DNA from: Thiorhodovibrio litoralis
Lineage (GTDB): Bacteria > Pseudomonadota > Gammaproteobacteria > Chromatiales > Chromatiaceae
DNA length: 64,000 bases
Assembly (NCBI RefSeq): GCF_033954455.1
Contig: NZ_CP121473.1
Location: 1,536,501 to 1,600,500, forward strand
Reading direction: 5' to 3'
A program made the translations under genes and the position numbers. Below the pieces are notes generated by a model. That model was not told the origin of the DNA. It ran no database searches and saw nothing but the letters and a program-made list of their open reading frames with translations. Below are positions 1 through 9,230 of the stretch, piece after piece (within the stretch, counting starts at the first letter, position 1; the number at the start of each line of letters is the position of its first letter).

Positions 1-112
1 TGAAGCCGCTTTGACCCGTCAGCGTGGGTGATGACTGCCAAGCTGCGCTCGGGGCAGGTTGATTCACTCCCGGCAGATTGATTGCCGTTAGATTGATACC
101 GGGTTGACCGAC

Positions 113-688
113 TCAGGGCAGCTCGACTTTGTCGTAAACCTCCGCCATGGCCAGGCTGGCGTCGATGCCGGGCAGCGGGATAACGTCTTCGAGGTGCGCG
201 AAGCTTTCCAGATTCCAGCTGTTGTCCGCTTGGCGCTGGTAGAGATCAACGGTGATGCGGTCCTGGGAGATCAACAGATAGGTATGCAGGCTTTCGATCT
301 CCCTGTAGTTAGCGAACTTAAGCCCCCGATCATAGGCCTCGGTCGAGTCGGACAGCACCTCGACGATCAGGCCCGGATTGGTCACCAGGTCGCGGCGGTT
401 GTCGTGGAAGTGACGTTCGCCGCAGATGACCATGATATCGGGGTAGACACCGGCCTCGGCGCTGGCGATATGAACCTTCATGTCGCTCGGGTATACGCGG
501 CAGGGGCGTCGCTTGAGAGCCAGGCTCAGCTCGCGCGCGATGTTCACGACAATCAGATTATGCGCCTCCGAGCCGCCTGCCATGGCGAATACTTCACCGG
601 CGACGTACTCTGTACGCTCTTCTGGTTCGGCCCGTTCGGCCTCAAGCCAGTCTTCAAAGGTCATGACAGGAACAGGTTGTAACGCCAT
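113..688 (-). CDS. Uma2 family endonuclease-like protein (DUF820)
   Basis: A 191-residue protein of the Uma2 (DUF820) family, which has a restriction-endonuclease-like fold; its cellular role is generally unknown. Family hallmarks seen are the N-terminal MTFEDWLEAE followed by EERTEYVAGEVFAM, the H in GGSEAHN, the YPD motif of AGVYPDIMV, and the nuclease core EVLSDSTEAYDRGLKFANY with conserved E, D and K. Length is typical for the family. The ATG at 688 is followed by a second possible start nine codons later (MTFEDW). It is a lone reverse-strand gene at the window edge with no toxin-antitoxin partner visible. The family is abundant in cyanobacteria and purple sulfur bacteria and is often spread horizontally. 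Confidence 0.85.
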   Translation of the reverse strand: MALQPVPVMTFEDWLEAERAEPEERTEYVAGEVFAMAGGSEAHNLIVVNIARELSLALKRRPCRVYPSDMKVHIASAEAGVYPDIMVICGERHFHDNRRDLVTNPGLIVEVLSDSTEAYDRGLKFANYREIESLHTYLLISQDRITVDLYQRQADNSWNLESFAHLEDVIPLPGIDASLAMAEVYDKVELP

Positions 689-808
689 GGTGCTGTCTCC
701 GCGTTGTTTCGGCTTAAGAGATGGCGATCAAAAATGAATTTTCGGTTTTTGGCTTCGCATCGGCGAACCGGTATCATGCTGGATTTGCCGCCGCGCCCGC
801 CTTTTTGA

Positions 809-1336
809 GTGACTGCCGTGCTCGCCATTGTCCACTTTTTTGTTGATATCTGCCTGCTCCGGCGTGCGCCTCAGGATCTGCCTGCCTCGCAGCTGGTTCT
901 GGGCCTGGTGATCGGGGCCAGCCTGCTTGGGTCCATGCTGCTTGCCATGACCGCCGGCGAGATGGCTCTGATCGGCCTGTTGCAAGGCGCTCTGGATACC
1001 GGCTTTCTGCTCGTGCTCCTCTATGGCATCTTGCGCCTTGTCGACAAGCCGACGCGTTTTCTGCAAACGGGCACCGCGCTGATCGGCGCCGATACCCTGA
1101 TTGGATTATTCGCGCTTTTCCCGCTGAGTTTGGCCGGTAGCGTTGATGAAACCAGTCCCGTGCGCGTCTTGGCGGCCATGGTGTTTCTGATGCTGGTCGT
1201 CTGGGGCGTAACGGCCACTGCGCACATTTTGCGCCATGCCTTCGAGATTCGCCTGAGTCAGGGTGTTTTTCTCGCCATTGCTTACGATGTGCTGTCGTTC
1301 ATGGTGATTGGCGGCATGACGCAGAGCCTGGGCTGA
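809..1336 (+). CDS. Hypothetical multi-spanning membrane protein
   Basis: A 175-residue protein beginning at a GTG. Four to five hydrophobic segments are visible at roughly residues 25-50, 53-75, 85-110, 118-140 and 150-170, so it should sit in the inner membrane. The layout resembles small Yip1-like membrane proteins, but no diagnostic motif was recognised and no function is proposed. It ends 19 bases before mpl on the same strand, so the two are probably co-transcribed. An alternative internal start codon (GTG, three codons in) would change the N-terminus only slightly. Confidence 0.65.
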   Translation: MTAVLAIVHFFVDICLLRRAPQDLPASQLVLGLVIGASLLGSMLLAMTAGEMALIGLLQGALDTGFLLVLLYGILRLVDKPTRFLQTGTALIGADTLIGLFALFPLSLAGSVDETSPVRVLAAMVFLMLVVWGVTATAHILRHAFEIRLSQGVFLAIAYDVLSFMVIGGMTQSLG

Positions 1337-1355
1337 GTCAGTTCGGATAATCCTC

Positions 1356-2765
1356 ATGCATTTGCACATTCTCGGTATCTGCGGCACCTTCATGGGCGGA
1401 TTGGCGCTGCTCGCGCGCGAGCTTGGCCATCGGGTGACCGGCTCGGATGCCAATGTCTATCCGCCAATGAGCACCCAACTCGAGGCGGCCGGCATCGCGC
1501 TCTCCCAGGGCTATGACGCGGCGCACCTGCAGCCGGCGCCGGATGTCGTGGTCGTTGGCAATGCGATGACCCGCGGTGTGCCGGCGGTGGAATACATGCT
1601 CGATGAGGGCCTTCCCTATGTCTCAGGGCCGCAGTGGCTGGCAGAGCATCTGCTGGGCGCGCGCCACGTGCTGGCAGTGGCGGGTACCCATGGTAAGACC
1701 ACCACGGCAAGCCTGCTCGCTTGGCTGCTTGAGGATGCCGGGCTCGAGCCCGGGTTTCTGATCGGCGGTGTGCCGGGGAATTTCGGGCAGTCGGCGCGCC
1801 TGGGCGCCGGGCGCTATTTCGTGGTGGAAGCCGATGAGTACGACACGGCCTTTTTCGACAAGCGCTCGAAGTTTCTGCATTACCGCCCGCGCACCCTGGT
1901 CATCAACAATCTGGAGTTCGATCACGCCGATATCTTTGATGACTTGGCCGCCATTCAGCGCCAGTTCCATCACCTGGTGCGCACCGTGCCGGGTAGTGGG
2001 CTGATTTTGCACCCGCAAGGCGTCGGCAGTATCGATGAAGTGCTGGCCATGGGCTGCTGGACGCCGCGTCAGTCGCTGGCCCTCGCTGGGATTGGGCTGG
2101 ATTCGCCGCCGCCGCCGCAAGCAACGCTAGCTGCAAGTGCCGACTGGAGCACTGAGTTGTTGACCCCAGCCGGCACCGAGGTGCGCCTCTCTCATCAGGG
2201 CAGGGCGCTGGGTAGCTGGTCTTGGACTCAGACCGGCCGGCACAATGTCGCCAATGCGCTTGCGGCAGTTGCAGCGGCGGCGCATGTGGGTGTCGCGCCG
2301 GAGGCGGCCATGGCGTCTCTTGCCCGCTTTAAGGGCGTGCGCCGGCGTATGGAGCTGCGGGGCGAGGTGGCCGGGGTGCGCCTGTATGACGATTTCGCGC
2401 ACCATCCAACTGCCATCGCCACCACGCTTGATGGGCTGCGGCGCTCGGTCGGGGGCGCGCGCATCCTCGCGGTGCTGGAGCCGCGCTCCAACACCATGCG
2501 CGCCGGGGTGCATGCCGATACCCTGGCGGCGTCCTTGCAGGATGCCGATTTGGTGTTTCTGTTTGCACCGACGGACCTTGGCTGGGACGCTGCGGCGGTG
2601 TTGGCGCCTCTGGGCGAGCGCGCCATGGTGCTCGAAGACATCGAGGGGCTGGTGGCCGAGATCATCGCGGCGGCTCAGCCTGGCGATCATCTTCTGGTGA
2701 TGAGCAATGGCGGCTTTCAAGGCATTCATCAGCGTCTGCTCGATGCCCTGAGGGACCAGGTATGA
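1356..2765 (+). CDS. mpl: UDP-N-acetylmuramate:L-alanyl-gamma-D-glutamyl-meso-diaminopimelate ligase
   Basis: A 469-residue Mur-ligase family enzyme that joins the recycled tripeptide L-Ala-gamma-D-Glu-meso-Dap to UDP-MurNAc, returning peptidoglycan fragments to the biosynthetic pool in the cytoplasm. The N-terminal Rossmann segment HILGICGTFMGGLA is specific to Mpl as opposed to MurC. The ATP-binding loop GTHGKTTT is at residues 110-117, followed by the central-domain motif VVEADEYDTAFFDKRSKF and the C-terminal ligase segment YDDFAHHPTA. Length matches E. coli Mpl (457). It follows the unknown membrane protein closely and precedes ubiX by about 90 bases, with no terminator visible between. 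Confidence 0.96.
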   Translation: MHLHILGICGTFMGGLALLARELGHRVTGSDANVYPPMSTQLEAAGIALSQGYDAAHLQPAPDVVVVGNAMTRGVPAVEYMLDEGLPYVSGPQWLAEHLLGARHVLAVAGTHGKTTTASLLAWLLEDAGLEPGFLIGGVPGNFGQSARLGAGRYFVVEADEYDTAFFDKRSKFLHYRPRTLVINNLEFDHADIFDDLAAIQRQFHHLVRTVPGSGLILHPQGVGSIDEVLAMGCWTPRQSLALAGIGLDSPPPPQATLAASADWSTELLTPAGTEVRLSHQGRALGSWSWTQTGRHNVANALAAVAAAAHVGVAPEAAMASLARFKGVRRRMELRGEVAGVRLYDDFAHHPTAIATTLDGLRRSVGGARILAVLEPRSNTMRAGVHADTLAASLQDADLVFLFAPTDLGWDAAAVLAPLGERAMVLEDIEGLVAEIIAAAQPGDHLLVMSNGGFQGIHQRLLDALRDQV

Positions 2766-2856
2766 ATCACGCTGGTTCCGTTCAGCCTTTCGGGGTGGAT
2801 TCATTCACCGCGTCATTGGGCGCCTCAGTGTCACTGGGTCCATCAAGGGAAGGCGC

Positions 2857-3594
2857 GTGAACAGCCCTTCCGGAAATCAATCCACAGCGGCAAATGCATT
2901 GGCTGCGGCGTCTTCATCCGAGCCAACCCGGCCGCCGATGCTGGAGGACTGGCCGCGCACCATCGCGGTCGCGCTGACAGGCGCCTCTGGCATCCAGTAT
3001 GGTCTGCGCTTGCTGCAGTGCCTGATTGATGCCCGAGTGCGCGTCTATCTGCTGATTTCCCAGGCCGCCCAGGTAGTGCTGAAGATGGAGGCAGGCCTGG
3101 ACGTGCCCGCACGGCCAGCGGAGGCCGAGCACTTTTTCAGCGAGCGCCTCGGTGCCGCTCCCGGTCAGTTGCGGGTGTTCGGTCGCCAGCAGTGGACCGC
3201 GCCGGTGGCGAGTGGCAGCCATCCGCCCGATGCCATGGCGATCTGTCCCTGCACCACGGGCACGCTGGCCAGTATCGCCGCGGGGCTGAGTGATGACTTG
3301 ATCGACCGTGCCGCCGACGTGGTGCTGAAAGAACGCCGCCCATTGATCCTGGTGGTGCGCGAGACCCCGTTCAACGTGATACACCTTGAGAACATGCTGC
3401 GCCTGGCCCGTGCCGGGGCGGTCATTATGCCGGCGAATCCTGGTTTCTACTTCAATCCACGCACGCTCGATGAGCTGATCGAATTCATGGTGGCGCGGGT
3501 GCTGGACCATCTGCAGGTGCCGCATCATCTGCTGCCGCGTTGGGGCGATCCGGCCGCGGAGGCGGAAGCGACATCCTGTCGCTTAGGTGACTGA
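2857..3594 (+). CDS. ubiX: Flavin prenyltransferase UbiX
   Basis: A 245-residue UbiX/PAD1 family enzyme. The family makes prenylated FMN, the cofactor used by the UbiD decarboxylase in ubiquinone synthesis. Seen: the FMN-binding start AVALTGASGIQYGLRLL, the SISA-region equivalent CPCTTGTLASIAAGLSDDLIDRAADV, the PLILVVRETPFNVIHLENM segment and the C-terminal FYFNPRTLDELIEFMVARVLDHL. E. coli UbiX has 189 residues; the excess is an N-terminal extension of about 35 poorly conserved residues and about 14 at the end. The GTG start at 2857 has a purine-rich GGGAAGG upstream; an ATG at 2938 is an alternative that removes most of the extension. The last 110 bases overlap the convergent gene on the other strand. 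Confidence 0.94.
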   Translation: MNSPSGNQSTAANALAAASSSEPTRPPMLEDWPRTIAVALTGASGIQYGLRLLQCLIDARVRVYLLISQAAQVVLKMEAGLDVPARPAEAEHFFSERLGAAPGQLRVFGRQQWTAPVASGSHPPDAMAICPCTTGTLASIAAGLSDDLIDRAADVVLKERRPLILVVRETPFNVIHLENMLRLARAGAVIMPANPGFYFNPRTLDELIEFMVARVLDHLQVPHHLLPRWGDPAAEAEATSCRLGD

Positions 3595-5812
3595 TCCGCA
3601 GCGGGCCATCGGGGAGCTTGCCGATATCGCGCTGGCCACCGCGGATCTGTTCACTGGAGGGCCGGCCACTGCGGACCTGAGCGCTGGGTAGTTGGCTATT
3701 GGGAACCTGAGTGCTGGGGACCTGAGCGCTGGTGAGCTGTTCACCGGGGGGCTGATTGCTCGGGTTCTGGCCACTGGGGATCTGGCCGGGCCGGGATAGC
3801 TCGAAATCCTTTCGCGTGGTGAGCAGGCGGGTCAGTGCCGCGAGCTCGGCGGTTTGGGTCCCCGCGTGCGTCACGGGAATGGCGAGCAGTCCGGCAATGC
3901 GTTCCTTCTCGACGCGTGTGATGTCACCAATCCACAGTGGACCGCGACCGCTGACGAGATAGCGCGTTTCCCATAGCCTGAGAACGAAGCGATTGCCATC
4001 GGGTTCGTCTCGCACCAAGACCAGGCCTTCGTGACGTCCCTGATGGACATGCGGGATCACCGGAAACTGCGACAGCGCCAGTGACGGCGACAGCAGCCGC
4101 AAGGCATTGCGCCAGTCAAGCATCTCCGCCGGTTGCCAGCCGTCTGCGGCAAGCGCCTGCGAGAGGTTCTGCAGCGGCCCGGCGTATTGGATGTCAAACG
4201 GCTGGCGATTTCTGCGCCACAGGTCCAGACGCTGGCGCGGCAGTCCGCTTAGAGACCCCTCGCGCCATTGCGCGGCCGTCAGCTGTTGCAGCGGCGGTTG
4301 GGGGCGCACACGAAGCAGTCGCTGGGATTCCGCGTCCCCCTGTTCAAACAGGCTCAGCAGCCCGTAGCCGGGTAACCACAGCAGCACGGCGATCGCCACC
4401 AGCGGTCCTCCCATGCGGGTGGTGCGGCGCGCCGGCGGCGTGTGGCGCGCGTAGGCCAGACCGAGAGCGGCAAGCCACACCAGTGCCAGGGCAACGCTCG
4501 CCAGCAGATCCGTTAACCATTCGGTGCCAAAATACAGGCGCGCGAACGCGATGCCCGCGACCAGACTGGCCGCTAGCGCAAAAGGCATCCAGCGGTTGCG
4601 CGCCGGCAGCGTGCGGGCGACCAATAGTGCGAAGAAACCATAGACCAGGGTGGCGCCGAGCAGTGGCGGCGTCGGAAAGGACCATGGCCAGGGGAGTTGC
4701 CAAACCAGCTCGGAGCCCGCCGAGAACGAGGGCGCGGGCCGCGCGGTGCCAATGGCTGCGCCGAGCAGCGGGCTGGCGATCAGCGCGAAGGTTGCGGCAG
4801 CCAGCCAATAGCTCGCATCGCGCCGACGGTGATGCCAGCGCAGATAGACAAAAACCAGAGCCACCAGCCACAGCAGCAGGATGGGATCGCCCAGGGTAGC
4901 AATAGCGATCAGCAGGCGGTCGGCCGTGGGCGAGCGCAGGCTTGCACCCAGGTCGAACGCCATGCGGTTGATGCCAAGGTTTTCCGGCCCGATCAGCGCG
5001 AAGCCGAGCCCCAGCCCAAGCGCTACCGTGGCCACCAGCAGCGCTAGGGCAAAGCCGGCCAGAGTGGCGGCGTCCGGGTGCTCGGGGTCGGCCAGGGCGG
5101 CGGCGATGCGCCCCATCAGCGGATGCCCCCGCCGTGATTGGTCGGCCCATTGCAGTAGCGCTTGCAGCCAGGCGCTGGCGCGGCTGCTGGCCCATTGCAC
5201 CAGACGGCGGCTGACCCAGATGGTGGCCGCGAGCAAGGTGATCAGCGCTAGGCTGATGAACAGCAGCCCGGTGGCTGCCTCAGATGCGAGCTTGAGTGAC
5301 GCGCCGAATAAAATGCCGGGTGCCAGATAGGCCGGCCCCCACAGCAGTGCCGAGGCGATGTTGGCAAGCAAAAAGCGCCGCGTCGGCATGTCGAGCATGC
5401 CAGCAACCAGTGGCACCATGGCGCGCATCGGGCCAACGAATCGCCCCATGATCACGCTCTTGGCGCCGTGACGGGAGAAGAAGGCGATGCCGCGCTCGAG
5501 CGGCGCCGGGTGTCGGCTGAAGGGCCAGACGCTGCGCAGCCGCGCTTTGTAGTGACGACCGAGCCAGAAGCTCAGGCCGTCGCCGAGGATGGCCCCGCTG
5601 ATCGCGAGCAGGCAGGCAGGCCAAAAGCTGAGTACCCCATCGGCGATCAGGGCGCCGGCGATCAGCATGATCAGCACCCCGGGTACCACCATGCCGACCA
5701 CGGCCAGGGATTCGGTCAGCGCGACCGCGAACAACACCAGATAGGCGACGCCCGGGTGGGCGCTGATGGTCGCCCCCGTTGTTATCAGCAAAGCGCCAAG
5801 TTTTTCCTCCAT
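3485..5812 (-). CDS. DedA / PAP2-like / LssY fusion membrane protein
   Basis: A 775-residue protein with three modules. Residues 1-200 are a DedA (SNARE-associated, polyprenyl-phosphate/phospholipid flippase-type) domain with the signature GRFVGPMRAMVPLVAGM. Residues about 245-450 are a multi-spanning PAP2 (type 2 phosphatidic acid phosphatase) domain. Residues about 485-670 are an LssY C-terminal domain. Such fusions occur in gammaproteobacteria and are thought to act on membrane lipid phosphates. Odd points: the PAP2 catalytic histidines are absent (FPTPPLLG where FPSGH is expected; ARLYFGTEWLTD where SRxxxxxHxxxD is expected). Residues 677-726 are ten degenerate pentapeptides of the pattern QxPSx. 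The last ~36 residues, rich in P, A and D, are read from the strand opposite the end of ubiX. Confidence 0.9.
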   Translation of the reverse strand: MEEKLGALLITTGATISAHPGVAYLVLFAVALTESLAVVGMVVPGVLIMLIAGALIADGVLSFWPACLLAISGAILGDGLSFWLGRHYKARLRSVWPFSRHPAPLERGIAFFSRHGAKSVIMGRFVGPMRAMVPLVAGMLDMPTRRFLLANIASALLWGPAYLAPGILFGASLKLASEAATGLLFISLALITLLAATIWVSRRLVQWASSRASAWLQALLQWADQSRRGHPLMGRIAAALADPEHPDAATLAGFALALLVATVALGLGLGFALIGPENLGINRMAFDLGASLRSPTADRLLIAIATLGDPILLLWLVALVFVYLRWHHRRRDASYWLAAATFALIASPLLGAAIGTARPAPSFSAGSELVWQLPWPWSFPTPPLLGATLVYGFFALLVARTLPARNRWMPFALAASLVAGIAFARLYFGTEWLTDLLASVALALVWLAALGLAYARHTPPARRTTRMGGPLVAIAVLLWLPGYGLLSLFEQGDAESQRLLRVRPQPPLQQLTAAQWREGSLSGLPRQRLDLWRRNRQPFDIQYAGPLQNLSQALAADGWQPAEMLDWRNALRLLSPSLALSQFPVIPHVHQGRHEGLVLVRDEPDGNRFVLRLWETRYLVSGRGPLWIGDITRVEKERIAGLLAIPVTHAGTQTAELAALTRLLTTRKDFELSRPGQIPSGQNPSNQPPGEQLTSAQVPSTQVPNSQLPSAQVRSGRPSSEQIRGGQRDIGKLPDGPLRISHLSDRMSLPPPRPDRPNAAADDAAPADGPAPAPP
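3635..3784 (-). repeat. Degenerate 15-bp tandem repeat, about 10 units
   Basis: Ten consecutive 15-base units lie in the 3' part of the DedA/PAP2/LssY gene. In the coding frame each unit gives one pentapeptide, for example QIPSG, QNPSN, QLTSA, QVPST, QLPSA, QVRSG and QIRGG (residues 677-726). On the opposite strand the units read as variants of GACCTGAGCGCTGGG. The array sits between the LssY domain and the tail that overlaps ubiX, so it is dispensable for the recognised domains. Confidence 0.85.
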
Positions 5813-5979
5813 TCACCGCTTCGCTGTTGCGCGACTCAGTGATCCGGCGCTCGCCGCCGGCCAGCTGGCGCGACCGGCGGCGGGTCGATGGGTTGGCCTG
5901 GGACGGTCCATGGCTTGGCTGAGGTGGCTCGTTGGGATGATTCGATGAGCCGGGTGCTCAGTGGTGGCCTTGTTTTGCC

Positions 5980-7266
5980 TTAGCCCGCTAGCGCGTTAAA
6001 GGCCTCGCGCGCGGCGGCGAGCGTGGCGTCGATGTCTGCCTCGCTATGGGCCGAGGACACAAAACCGGCCTCGAAGGCCGATGGCGCGAGATAGACGCCT
6101 TGCTCCAGCATCGTCTGGAAGAAGGCGCGGAAGGCGTCTTGATCGCAAGCGGTGGCCTTGGCGTAGTTGGTCACCGGACCATCGGCGGTGAAGAAGAGCC
6201 CAAACATGGCGCCGACTTGATTGGTGCTGAAGCCAACGCCGGTAGCCGATGCCAACTCGCTCAGGCCCTTGACCAAGCGGGTGGTACTGGCCTCGACCTG
6301 GTCGAAGAAGCCAGGCTTGGAGATGAGTTCCAGCGTCTTCAGCCCCGCGGCCATGGCGATTGGGTTACCGGATAGGGTGCCGGCCTGATACACCGGGCCG
6401 AGCGGGGAAATTTTCTCCATGATCTCGCGCCGTCCGCCAAAGGCACCGACCGGCATTCCGCCGCCGATCACCTTGCCGAGCGCGGTCAGGTCCGGCTTGA
6501 TGCCATAGCGGCCCTGGGCGCCGCCGAGGCCGACACGAAAGCCGGTCATGACCTCGTCGAAAATCAGCACGCTGCCATGCTGGTCGCAGACCTCGCGCAG
6601 GCCTTCGAGAAAGCCCGGTGCCGGAGGGATGCAGTTCATGTTGCCGGCGACCGGCTCGACGATGATGCAGGCGATCTCGTCGCCCATTTTTGCGAAGGTC
6701 TCGCGCACCTGATCGAGATCGTTGTAGGTCAGGGTGAGGGTCAGTTCGGCGAGGGCGGCCGGCACGCCCGGGGAACTCGGCTCGCCCAGGGTCAGCATGC
6801 CCGAACCGGCCTTGACCAGGAGCGAGTCGACATGGCCGTGGTAGCAGCCCTCGAACTTCACGACCTTGTCGCGACCAGTGAAGCCGCGCGCCAGGCGCAG
6901 GGCGCTCATGGTCGCCTCGGTGCCGGAGCTGACCATGCGCACCAGGTCCATGCTCGGCACCAGCTCGCAGACCTTGTCGGCCATTTGCGTCTCAAGCTCG
7001 GTCGGGGCGCCGTAGGACAGCCCGCGTGCGGCCTGCTCGGTCACAGCGGCAATCACCTCCGGGTGGGCGTGGCCAAGAATCATCGGACCCCAGGAGCCGA
7101 CATAGTCGATGTAGGTTTTGCCATCGACGTCGGTCACCATGGAGCCGGCGGCGGAGGCGAAAAAGACAGGATCGCTGCCGACGCTGCGGAAAGCACGAAC
7201 CGGGGAGTTGACGCCGCCCGGAATGTGACGTTGGGCGGCGGCGAAGAGGTCTTGGGATCGACTCAT
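5980..7266 (-). CDS. hemL: Glutamate-1-semialdehyde 2,1-aminomutase
   Basis: A 428-residue PLP enzyme converting glutamate-1-semialdehyde to 5-aminolevulinate, the committed C5-pathway step for haem and (bacterio)chlorophyll. Seen: the start [49 protein letters not shown], the FDEVMTGFR segment, and the PLP-binding lysine K265 in [15 protein letters not shown]. Length equals E. coli HemL (426). The ATG at 7266 is chosen because AGGAGA lies nine bases upstream; a longer reading to 7320 has no such support. It lies 50 bases downstream of thiD on the same strand and is probably co-transcribed with it. Confidence 0.97.
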   Translation of the reverse strand: MSRSQDLFAAAQRHIPGGVNSPVRAFRSVGSDPVFFASAAGSMVTDVDGKTYIDYVGSWGPMILGHAHPEVIAAVTEQAARGLSYGAPTELETQMADKVCELVPSMDLVRMVSSGTEATMSALRLARGFTGRDKVVKFEGCYHGHVDSLLVKAGSGMLTLGEPSSPGVPAALAELTLTLTYNDLDQVRETFAKMGDEIACIIVEPVAGNMNCIPPAPGFLEGLREVCDQHGSVLIFDEVMTGFRVGLGGAQGRYGIKPDLTALGKVIGGGMPVGAFGGRREIMEKISPLGPVYQAGTLSGNPIAMAAGLKTLELISKPGFFDQVEASTTRLVKGLSELASATGVGFSTNQVGAMFGLFFTADGPVTNYAKATACDQDAFRAFFQTMLEQGVYLAPSAFEAGFVSSAHSEADIDATLAAAREAFNALAG

Positions 7267-7316
7267 GGAATCAGGTCTCCTGATAGGCTGTGGCGGAGAG
7301 GCAGGCTCTCTGGATT

Positions 7317-8204
7317 TCAATCTGGCAAGTGCCCATTGTCTGGCTTGGTGGGTGCGGGCGCAACCAGGGTGCGCAGGGCGTTTGGGCGTTCGCTAGTCTG
7401 GTCGGCAACCAGCAGTCGCCGAGGTATTTGCTGGCAGCGAGCGAGCGCGCGCGCCTGGCGCAGAGTCGCCATCGTATAGTGCTGTGCCTCGCGCACCGCG
7501 GTGTCGAGCTCCATGCCGAGCGCGAGCCGCGCCGCGATGGCGCTGGCCAGGGTGCAACCAGAGCCGTGAAAACTGCCTGGCAGACGCGGCCATTGCATTT
7601 GGCTGTGTTCTTTGCCCGCGGGGTAGAATGTATTGATGACCTGAGCGCTGTCGTCATGGGTGCCTGTGATGAGGACCGCGCGGGCCCCCATGGCGAGCAA
7701 TCGCTGTGCTGCCTGATCGCGGTCTGGCGCGTCGGCGAGAAGTTTGGCCTCCGGCAGATTGGGTGTGACCAGGGTGCAGCGTTTCACTAAATGGCGCCGG
7801 AGCTGATTCAGCAAGGCGGCATCGGCAATGCGCTCGCCGCTGCCGGTGGCAAGGACGGGGTCGAATACCACCGGCAAGTCGGGATGGGCTTCGAGCAGGG
7901 TGGCGATGGTCTGCACCAGATGAGAGTGACCGATGAGCCCGATTTTGACAGCGGCAACCTGGCAGTCCTCAAAGACCGCCAGGCACTGATCCCGCAACTG
8001 CTCAACCGGCTGGGCAATGGTCTGCGTCAGCCGGCAGGAGGTCTGGACAGTGATGCAGCTAATTGCTGTGCAGCAATGCAGGCCGAGCGCAGCGGCGGCT
8101 TCGATATCGGCCTGCAGGCCGGCGCCGCCACCGGGATCATGGCCACCGATGGCAAGCAGGACCGGTTCGCTGGGGGCTTGAAGTATTGGTTTCATGACAG
8201 GCAT
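7317..8204 (-). CDS. thiD: Hydroxymethylpyrimidine / phosphomethylpyrimidine kinase
   Basis: A 295-residue ribokinase-fold enzyme of thiamine synthesis that phosphorylates HMP and HMP-P in the cytoplasm. Seen: the substrate-binding start [21 protein letters not shown], the switch segment [38 protein letters not shown] and the anion-hole/catalytic segment [16 protein letters not shown] with the conserved Cys. The ATG at 8204 (MPVMKPILQ) puts the conserved core about 17 residues in, as usual; a reading back to 8345 would add a non-conserved Cys-rich stretch overlapping the divergent neighbour. thiG is about 44 kb away and no thiE is adjacent. Confidence 0.95.
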   Translation of the reverse strand: MPVMKPILQAPSEPVLLAIGGHDPGGGAGLQADIEAAAALGLHCCTAISCITVQTSCRLTQTIAQPVEQLRDQCLAVFEDCQVAAVKIGLIGHSHLVQTIATLLEAHPDLPVVFDPVLATGSGERIADAALLNQLRRHLVKRCTLVTPNLPEAKLLADAPDRDQAAQRLLAMGARAVLITGTHDDSAQVINTFYPAGKEHSQMQWPRLPGSFHGSGCTLASAIAARLALGMELDTAVREAQHYTMATLRQARALARCQQIPRRLLVADQTSERPNALRTLVAPAPTKPDNGHLPD

Positions 8205-8289
8205 TGTCGCTGAATACCCGGTGAAGCGGAAGGAGCCAAAATCCCCTATGATTTCGCAAAAGTTTTTGTCACAGATGGAGGATGGAACA

Positions 8290-8865
8290 ATGCAGCATTC
8301 AATGCAGCGCGCCGGCCGAGGTTTCGGGACGAAGAATCTTCGCACGGGTACGCACTGGATTTTTGGCTGCCTGCTGGCGATAGTGGCTTTGACGAGCTTG
8401 GCGGCAGAGCGCGATCCCGGTGCTTTCTTTGATCAGACCTTCGGCGATTTCAGCGAGGAGCTTGAAACCGCCCGCGCCGAGGGTAAGCAGGGGCTCTTGT
8501 TGATGTTCGAGATGGACGAATGCCCTTTTTGTCAGCGTATGAAGACCACGGTGCTGAATCAGCCCGAGGTGCAGGATTTCTTCGGCGAACATTTTCTGGT
8601 CTTTCCGGTCGATATCGAGGGCGACATTGAGGTAGTCGATTTCGAGGGTAATCCCACCACCCAGAAAGACTTCGCCTTGCAGCAGTTTAGGGTGCGGGCC
8701 ACACCGGTGTTCGCCTTTTTCGACCTCGACGGTAACCTGGTCGCCCGCTATACCGGCGCTACGCGCGATGCCGAGGAGTTCATGCAGCTCGGTCGCTATG
8801 TCACCGAAGGGGCCTATGAGGAGACCACCTTCACCAAATACAAACGCGAGCAGCCGGGTGACTGA
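8290..8865 (+). CDS. Exported thioredoxin-fold protein (SoxW-like)
   Basis: A 191-residue thioredoxin-family protein. A hydrophobic segment (IFGCLLAIVALTSLAA, residues ~20-36) ending in AxA suggests a signal peptide, so the protein should act in the periplasm. The redox motif is C-P-F-C within DECPFCQRMKTTVLN; the cis-proline loop is RATPVFAFFDLDG. The layout resembles SoxW and related periplasmic thioredoxins that keep protein cysteines reduced, but no sox genes adjoin it. The ATG at 8290 has GGAGG eight bases upstream and is preferred over two earlier in-frame starts. It is divergent from thiD with 85 bases between. Confidence 0.85.
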   Translation: MQHSMQRAGRGFGTKNLRTGTHWIFGCLLAIVALTSLAAERDPGAFFDQTFGDFSEELETARAEGKQGLLLMFEMDECPFCQRMKTTVLNQPEVQDFFGEHFLVFPVDIEGDIEVVDFEGNPTTQKDFALQQFRVRATPVFAFFDLDGNLVARYTGATRDAEEFMQLGRYVTEGAYEETTFTKYKREQPGD

Positions 8866-8895
8866 TCGTTTCGCAACGCCGAACGGGAGGGCAGC

Positions 8896-9189
8896 ATGAC
8901 GGACGCGGCCGATGGTGCCTCAAGCGTCTGCTTCCGCTGTCTGGTCAGCGGCCGGGTGCAGGGGGTGTTTTTTCGCGGGTCCACGCGCGAGCAGGCCGAG
9001 CGCTTGGGTGTCAGCGGCCATGCGCACAATCTACCCGACGGCCGGGTTGAAGTGCTGGCCTGCGGCTCGCCGGACGCGGTGCGCGCCCTGCGTGCCTGGC
9101 TGCAGCAGGGGCCGGCGCATGCGCAAGTGACTCACCTCGACTGCGAGCAGGTCGCCGCGCAGCCGCTGCAGGGTTTCTCGACCGGCTGA
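8896..9189 (+). CDS. acyP: Acylphosphatase
   Basis: A 97-residue acylphosphatase, which hydrolyses acyl phosphates in the cytoplasm. The signature GRVQGVFFRGSTREQAERLG is intact with the phosphate-binding Arg27, followed by GHAHNLPDGRVEVLACG with the catalytic Asn45. Length is normal for the family (90-100). A GGGAGGG ribosome-binding site lies close upstream of the ATG. It starts 30 bases after the thioredoxin-like gene and ends 41 bases before rubrerythrin, so the three may form one transcript. Confidence 0.95.
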   Translation: MTDAADGASSVCFRCLVSGRVQGVFFRGSTREQAERLGVSGHAHNLPDGRVEVLACGSPDAVRALRAWLQQGPAHAQVTHLDCEQVAAQPLQGFSTG

Positions 9190-9230
9190 AGGGCGGCCAT
9201 ATTCTCGTGCAATGATGGGGGACGACCAAG

